Of a stretch of DNA of 9,747 nucleotides, positions 5,689 through 9,747 are shown piece by piece; the first letter of the stretch is position 1, and each line of letters begins with the position of its first letter. The DNA lies in assembly GCF_937920075.1 (NCBI RefSeq), contig NZ_CALETI010000210.1:1-9747 (forward strand). Reading direction: 5' to 3'. Under the pieces are notes generated by a model. The model was given only the letters and a program-made list of their open reading frames with translations. It did no database searches and was not told where the DNA came from. A program made the position numbers and the translations under genes. Source of the stretch: an uncultured Agitococcus sp. (GTDB lineage: Bacteria; Pseudomonadota; Gammaproteobacteria; Pseudomonadales; Moraxellaceae).

Positions 5689-6452
5689 TACAAAAACTCT
5701 GGTTTAACAATCCCTTTTAATTGCTCATAAGGCACAACAAATTCAGGCTGACCAAAAGCATAAGCCGCGATGGCATAGGCTTGATATTTAACAATGATGC
5801 CCTTTTCGCCAAGAGCAATATTATCAGTGGTCACAAATGGCCATGCTGTCATTAAATCAGGGTCAGTTAAATCATTTTGCTTTAACCATTGCTGATGTAG
5901 TTTTTTTACCAATGCCCAAAATGCTTGTTCTTGGCCTGTGACTAACACATCTTTTAACGTTAATAATTGTTGATTTTGACGATTAATATTTAAATACTTC
6001 GTCACTGGCGAGCCATGTGCGCCACCTAAATAAGTATCGCTATTCAGTTCAACCACTAATAACTGTTGTTTTTGACGCAAAATTTTTGATCGTAAATAGA
6101 TATTCCATTGGCCTTCGGTTTTTGGCCAAAAATACTGGCTTAGCTGAGCAATCGTATTAAATTTTGGTTGTTTATCATCAACATAAACTAGCCCTACTAA
6201 TTCCCTTTCAATCAATGATTTAAGTGCAGCATCTTCAATTTGTTGCAGTTCGACTTCCATATAAGGACAGTCATTACCCTTACATTGAGGTTTATTTTTC
6301 TTCCATGTTTCGTTTTTAATAATTAACGGTGCATAACTGGGGGTTGTAGCCACAGGCGTTGGTGTAGGTTTTTCTACAGGTTTGGGGGCTTGGGGCTTAT
6401 CACAAGCCGATAAGAAAACCACTAACAAAGTGGGTAGAAGATAAATTTTCAT
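5688..6452 (-). CDS. Lipoprotein with DUF3298 (RsiV-like) domain
   Basis: A 254-residue predicted lipoprotein. Residues 1-17 form a signal peptide with lipobox LSAC and lipidated Cys17; Asp at +2 would favour inner-membrane retention by the E. coli rule. A Pro/Lys/Thr-rich linker follows (about 19-40), then a globular domain. YLGGAHGSPVTKYLNINRQ and LLTLKDVL, with the C-terminal YAIAAYAFGQPEFVVPYEQL, are typical of DUF3298/DUF4163 domains found in RsiV and PdaC. No sigma factor or deacetylase is adjacent, so neither role is supported. Two cysteines in QCKGNDCPY may form a disulfide. AAGGA precedes the ATG by about 8 nt. The gene follows prfC by 50 bp, with a hairpin between, and overlaps tatD by one base. 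Confidence 0.8.
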   Translation of the reverse strand: MKIYLLPTLLVVFLSACDKPQAPKPVEKPTPTPVATTPSYAPLIIKNETWKKNKPQCKGNDCPYMEVELQQIEDAALKSLIERELVGLVYVDDKQPKFNTIAQLSQYFWPKTEGQWNIYLRSKILRQKQQLLVVELNSDTYLGGAHGSPVTKYLNINRQNQQLLTLKDVLVTGQEQAFWALVKKLHQQWLKQNDLTDPDLMTAWPFVTTDNIALGEKGIIVKYQAYAIAAYAFGQPEFVVPYEQLKGIVKPEFL

Positions 6453-6467
6453 ATTCGCTTTCCTTAA

Positions 6468-6488
6468 CCCTCTCCAAGACGGAGAGGG
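6468..6488. repeat. Perfect 8-bp hairpin between prfC and the lipoprotein gene
   Basis: CCCTCTCC (6468-6475) and GGAGAGGG (6481-6488) flank a 5-nt loop. On the minus strand no T-run follows (GGTTAAGG), so it is not a classical terminator for prfC. Elements of this CCCTCTCC-loop-GGAGAGGG kind are frequent intergenic repeats in proteobacteria. It may stabilise the prfC end or tune read-through into the lipoprotein gene. Confidence 0.6.
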
Positions 6489-6502
6489 AATTTTATTAGC
6501 GA

Positions 6503-8113
6503 TTAGTGTTCGCGCGTTTCTCTAAATTTAACATCTGGATAACGCTCTTGCATTAATTGCAAATTGACACGAGAAGGCGCAAGATACGTTAAATAGCCAC
6601 CACCATCCTCCGACAATTGGTCATGGGCTTTTTTCTTAAATTCAGCCAATTTTTTCTCGTCACTGCATTCAATCCAACGTACCGTGTTAATGCTGACAGG
6701 TTCATAGACACAATCGACTTTGTATTCTTCTTTCAGACGGAAGGCAACCACATCAAACTGCAACACACCTACTGCGCCTAAAATTAAGTCATTGCTGTTA
6801 TAAGGCATAAACACTTGAGTTGCACCTTCTTCGGACAACTCTTTTAAGCCTTTTTGCAATTGTTTGCTTTTTAAGGGGTCTTTTAAACGCACACGTCTAA
6901 ACATTTCAGGGGCAAAATGGGGAATACCTAAAAAGTGTAAATTTTCGCCTTCAGTAAACGTATCACCAATTTGAATCGTGCCATGATTATGCAACCCAAT
7001 AATGTCGCCTGCCCATGCCTCTTCTAAATGCTCGCGCTCACCTGCCAAGAAGGTTAAAGCATCAGCAATACGCACTTCTTTGCCCAAACGCACATGATTG
7101 AGCTTTAAACCTTTTTCGTATTTACCTGAACAAATTCTTAAGAAGGCAATACGGTCACGGTGTTTAGGATCCATATTAGCTTGAATTTTAAAGACAAAGC
7201 CCGAAAAGCCTTGCTCCGTCGGTTCAACCGCGCGCTCCGCCGCTTTATGCACTTTTGGCTCAGGCGCCCAACTGACAAAACCATTGAGAATATGGTCAAC
7301 ACCAAAGTTACCCAAGGCTGTACCAAAAAAGACAGGCGTTAATTTACCTGCTAAAAATAACTCTAAATCAAAAGGATGACTTGCACCTTGCACTAACTCT
7401 AAGGATTCGAGCAAATTATTTAACTGGTCGCCCAACAATTCAGCTAATTGGGGATTATCTAAACCTTGAATGGTTTGAATATCAACAATTTCATGGCCAT
7501 GACCTGCTTGATATAAGTAAACCTTATCTTCGAGCAAGTTATAAACACCCTTAAAGTCGCGTCCCATACCAATTGGCCATGTAATAGGCGCACATTGAAT
7601 TTTTAATACGCTTTCGATTTCGTCTAATAACTCAATCGGTTCACGGTTTTCACGGTCTAATTTGTTGATAAAGGTAATAATCGGTGTATCGCGCATACGA
7701 CACACGTCCATCAATTTAATGGTTCGGTCTTCGACACCTTTTGCCCCATCAATGACCATTAATGCCGAGTCAACAGCAGTTAAGGTGCGATAGGTATCTT
7801 CCGAGAAGTCTTCGTGGCCGGGTGTATCTAACAGGTTAATAATATGGTCTTTGTAAGGGAATTGCATCACTGAGGTAGTAATCGAAATACCCCGTTGTTT
7901 TTCCATTTCCATCCAGTCAGAGGTGGCATGACGGTCAGATTTACGTGATTTGACTGTGCCTGCGACTTGAATAGCTCTACCCCACAATAACAATTTTTCG
8001 GTAATTGTCGTTTTACCAGCGTCAGGGTGGGAAATAATGGCGAAAGTTCTTCTAACCTTAACTTCATTAAGGAGTTGTTCGTGGCTCATAACTGGATTCT
8101 GCTCATTAGACAT
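6503..8113 (-). CDS. prfC: Peptide chain release factor 3 (RF3)
   Basis: A 536-residue translational GTPase that ejects RF1 or RF2 from the ribosome after peptide release. The G domain is intact: G1 ISHPDAGKTTITEKLL (about 28-43), switch region KQRGISITTSVMQF, G3 LLDTPGHEDFSEDTYRT, and G4 FINKLDRE. Domain 2 includes GFVFKIQANMDPKHRDR and GLHNHGTIQIGDTF. The C-terminal part includes LSEEGATQVF and GAVGVLQFDVV, ending in REH as in E. coli. Length is normal. The ATG at 8113 adds eight residues before a second in-frame ATG (8089, MSHEQLL). Neither has a clear Shine-Dalgarno, and the first lies at the foot of a strong hairpin, so the true start is not certain. It has its own extended -10 promoter. 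Confidence 0.97.
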   Translation of the reverse strand: MSNEQNPVMSHEQLLNEVKVRRTFAIISHPDAGKTTITEKLLLWGRAIQVAGTVKSRKSDRHATSDWMEMEKQRGISITTSVMQFPYKDHIINLLDTPGHEDFSEDTYRTLTAVDSALMVIDGAKGVEDRTIKLMDVCRMRDTPIITFINKLDRENREPIELLDEIESVLKIQCAPITWPIGMGRDFKGVYNLLEDKVYLYQAGHGHEIVDIQTIQGLDNPQLAELLGDQLNNLLESLELVQGASHPFDLELFLAGKLTPVFFGTALGNFGVDHILNGFVSWAPEPKVHKAAERAVEPTEQGFSGFVFKIQANMDPKHRDRIAFLRICSGKYEKGLKLNHVRLGKEVRIADALTFLAGEREHLEEAWAGDIIGLHNHGTIQIGDTFTEGENLHFLGIPHFAPEMFRRVRLKDPLKSKQLQKGLKELSEEGATQVFMPYNSNDLILGAVGVLQFDVVAFRLKEEYKVDCVYEPVSINTVRWIECSDEKKLAEFKKKAHDQLSEDGGGYLTYLAPSRVNLQLMQERYPDVKFRETREH

Positions 8114-8143
8114 ATCAAGATGTTAAAACCATAATCTTGATAT
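8112..8143 (-). promoter_or_regulatory. 10-bp hairpin in the prfC leader touching the start codon
   Basis: ATATCAAGAT (8112-8121) and ATCTTGATAT (8134-8143) form a perfect inverted repeat with a 12-nt loop. In the mRNA the final stem bases AU are the first two bases of the prfC AUG, and there is no Shine-Dalgarno between hairpin and start. It may lower translation, act as a sensor structure, or be a protein operator in DNA. Confidence 0.5.
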
Positions 8144-8164
8144 AAAAGATAAATAATCGCTCAA

Positions 8165-8173
8165 ATTATACCA
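8165..8173 (-). promoter_or_regulatory. Extended -10 promoter of prfC
   Basis: Read leftward this is TGGTATAAT: a perfect TATAAT with the TG-N extension, which can work without a good -35. Start would be near 8158, giving a leader of about 45 nt made up largely of the 8112-8143 hairpin. Confidence 0.6.
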
Positions 8174-8200
8174 TAAAACTGACAAGCAATAACGCGCCAT

Positions 8201-8225
8201 AAAAAAACCCAGTATTAACTGGGTT
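8201..8225 (-). terminator. Rho-independent terminator after the FKBP gene
   Basis: AACCCAGT (8206-8213) pairs with ACTGGGTT (8218-8225) across the 4-nt loop ATTA. On the minus strand the stem runs straight into seven T residues. It lies 25 bp after the FKBP stop and isolates that gene from prfC. Confidence 0.9.
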
Positions 8226-8250
8226 CTTTTATTAATAAAGTCGAACTAGC

Positions 8251-8670
8251 TTATTGCACAATTTCCAATAATTCAACTTCAAAGGTTAACACAGAGTTTG
8301 GAGGAATTGGGCCACCACCTTGTTCACCATAGGCTATATTAGCAGGAATGACAAAACGATATTTAGAACCCACAGACATTAACTGTACGCCCTCTGTCCA
8401 ACCGGGAATAACTTGATTTAATGGGAAAGACACAGGCTCGCCACGTTTGATCGAACTATCAAACACAGTACCATCAATCAATTTGCCTTCATAATGTACT
8501 TTTACAGTACTTGTTGCTGTTGGCTTAGCACCTGTACCTTCTTTAATCACTTCGTATTGTAAGCCAGAAGCTGTCGTTTTAACGTTTGGCTTTTTCGCGT
8601 TTTCAGCTAAATAAGCTGCACCTTTGCTGACTGCTTCTGATGCTGCTTTCTTTTGTTTTTCTTCCAACAC
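8251..8670 (-). CDS. FKBP-type peptidyl-prolyl isomerase, FklB/Mip-like (5' part missing)
   Basis: A peptidyl-prolyl cis-trans isomerase that assists protein folding. What remains is the end of the linker helix (EEKQKKAASEAVSKGAAYLAENAKK), then the junction motif VKTTASGLQYEVIKEG and a complete FKBP domain. That domain has VKVHYEGKLIDGTVFDSS, FPLNQVIPGWTEGVQLM, YRFVIPANIAYGEQGGG and IPPNSVLTFEVELLEI. FklB, FkpA and Mip proteins carry about 100 more N-terminal residues, a helical dimerisation domain with or without a signal peptide. Here recognisable sequence stops near 8670. The frame stays open beyond it but encodes nothing FKBP-like, and the GTG at 8670 is not a credible start. The gene was cut by a sequence junction rather than evolved short. 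Whether it is cytoplasmic or periplasmic cannot be told. Confidence 0.9.
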   Translation of the reverse strand: MLEEKQKKAASEAVSKGAAYLAENAKKPNVKTTASGLQYEVIKEGTGAKPTATSTVKVHYEGKLIDGTVFDSSIKRGEPVSFPLNQVIPGWTEGVQLMSVGSKYRFVIPANIAYGEQGGGPIPPNSVLTFEVELLEIVQ

Positions 8671-8672
8671 AA

Positions 8673-8870
8673 AAAATAAACATTGCAGATGCGAAAAGGG
8701 CTTTGGAATATATTGAAATTTGCACGCTCTCCTCCCCCAATGATGCGAAAAACTTAACGCCCACTTTTAAGATGCGGGCCGAAGCCCCTCAGGACGAGTA
8801 TCTTGACCGCTATTATGCACGCAGATGTCTTGCTGCTCTGGGACGTTATCCAGAACTAGACCTCGTCTAA
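8673..8870 (+). CDS. C-terminal fragment of an unrecognised protein
   Basis: About 65 codons are open on the plus strand, ending in a TAA at 8868-8870 eight bases from the convergent ABC-F stop. The sequence (ADAKRALEYIEICTL, then DEYLDRYYARRCLAALGRYPELDLV) is helical and charged with believable composition, but I do not recognise a family. It begins at the point where FKBP homology ends, so it would be the tail of a gene from the GC-richer source that also supplies the ABC-F sequence. Its base composition is intermediate. It may not be coding. Confidence 0.35.
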   Translation, partial: KINIADAKRALEYIEICTLSSPNDAKNLTPTFKMRAEAPQDEYLDRYYARRCLAALGRYPELDLV

Positions 8871-8877
8871 TACCAGA

Positions 8878-9747
<870 letters not shown>

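Noticed and set aside
5688..6452. RsiV-type anti-sigma factor
   Set aside because: Only the DUF3298-like domain is seen; no sigma factor gene is adjacent and there is a lipobox rather than a transmembrane anti-sigma layout.
6468..6488. Rho-independent terminator of prfC
   Set aside because: No T-run follows the stem in the direction of prfC transcription.
7138..7342. Short ORFs on both strands within prfC
   Set aside because: They lie wholly inside conserved RF3 coding sequence and have no domain or ribosome-binding site.
8640..8672. ATG at 8640 as start of the plus-strand ORF
   Set aside because: Those codons are antisense to the FKBP linker helix; the foreign sequence begins only near 8670, so the ATG is fortuitous.

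Overview
The core of this window (about 377-8670) reads as one moderately AT-rich gammaproteobacterial chromosome segment. It is probably Moraxellaceae-like: the tail of an aspartokinase gene precedes csrA (the lysC-csrA order of Pseudomonas and Acinetobacter), leucine is mostly TTA, and PrfC, thiolase, TcdA and TatD all look gammaproteobacterial. Genus and species cannot be read from the sequence. Both ends look foreign to this core. At the left, one open frame runs in-frame from an HpcH/HpaI (citrate-lyase-beta-like) fragment through a Bacteroidota-like TPR fragment into the last residues of aspartokinase. At the right, an FKBP gene loses its 5' part near 8670. It is followed by a GC-rich, alphaproteobacterial-looking ABC-F C-terminal half that fuses in-frame, at the LSGGE signature, to an FtsE-like N-terminal half. 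The simplest explanation is a chimeric metagenomic or amplified-DNA contig joined at short shared stretches.

Layout, left to right. Plus strand: the lysC 3' tail, a 397-bp leader region, csrA (828-1034), a bidirectional terminator, a 516-bp non-coding region, and a thiolase gene (1551-2732). Minus strand, in order of transcription: the fklB/mip-like FKBP fragment with its terminator, prfC with its own extended -10 promoter and a leader hairpin, a DUF3298-type lipoprotein overlapping tatD by one base, a terminator, tcdA, an inverted pair of REP palindromes, a REP-associated tyrosine transposase (RAYT), and an HD-superfamily phosphohydrolase that ends one base from the thiolase stop.

The most interesting element is on the minus strand between csrA and the thiolase gene. 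A region of about 250 nt carries 12 GGA motifs, four of them AGGATG, several placed in predicted hairpin loops, and it ends in a terminator hairpin whose loop also carries AGGATG. Upstream lie a CATAAT -10 box and, centred about 63 bp before the inferred start, an 18-bp palindrome (TGTAGT-N6-ACTACA) with the architecture of the GacA box of Pseudomonas rsm genes. I read this as a candidate CsrB/RsmY-type CsrA-sequestering small RNA encoded next to and convergent with csrA. If true, regulator and decoy sit side by side and share one terminator.

The rest is mainly housekeeping: translation termination (prfC), tRNA t6A cyclisation (tcdA), TatD nuclease, protein folding (FKBP) and acyl-CoA metabolism (thiolase), plus a REP/RAYT element inserted into or domesticated within the minus-strand gene string.
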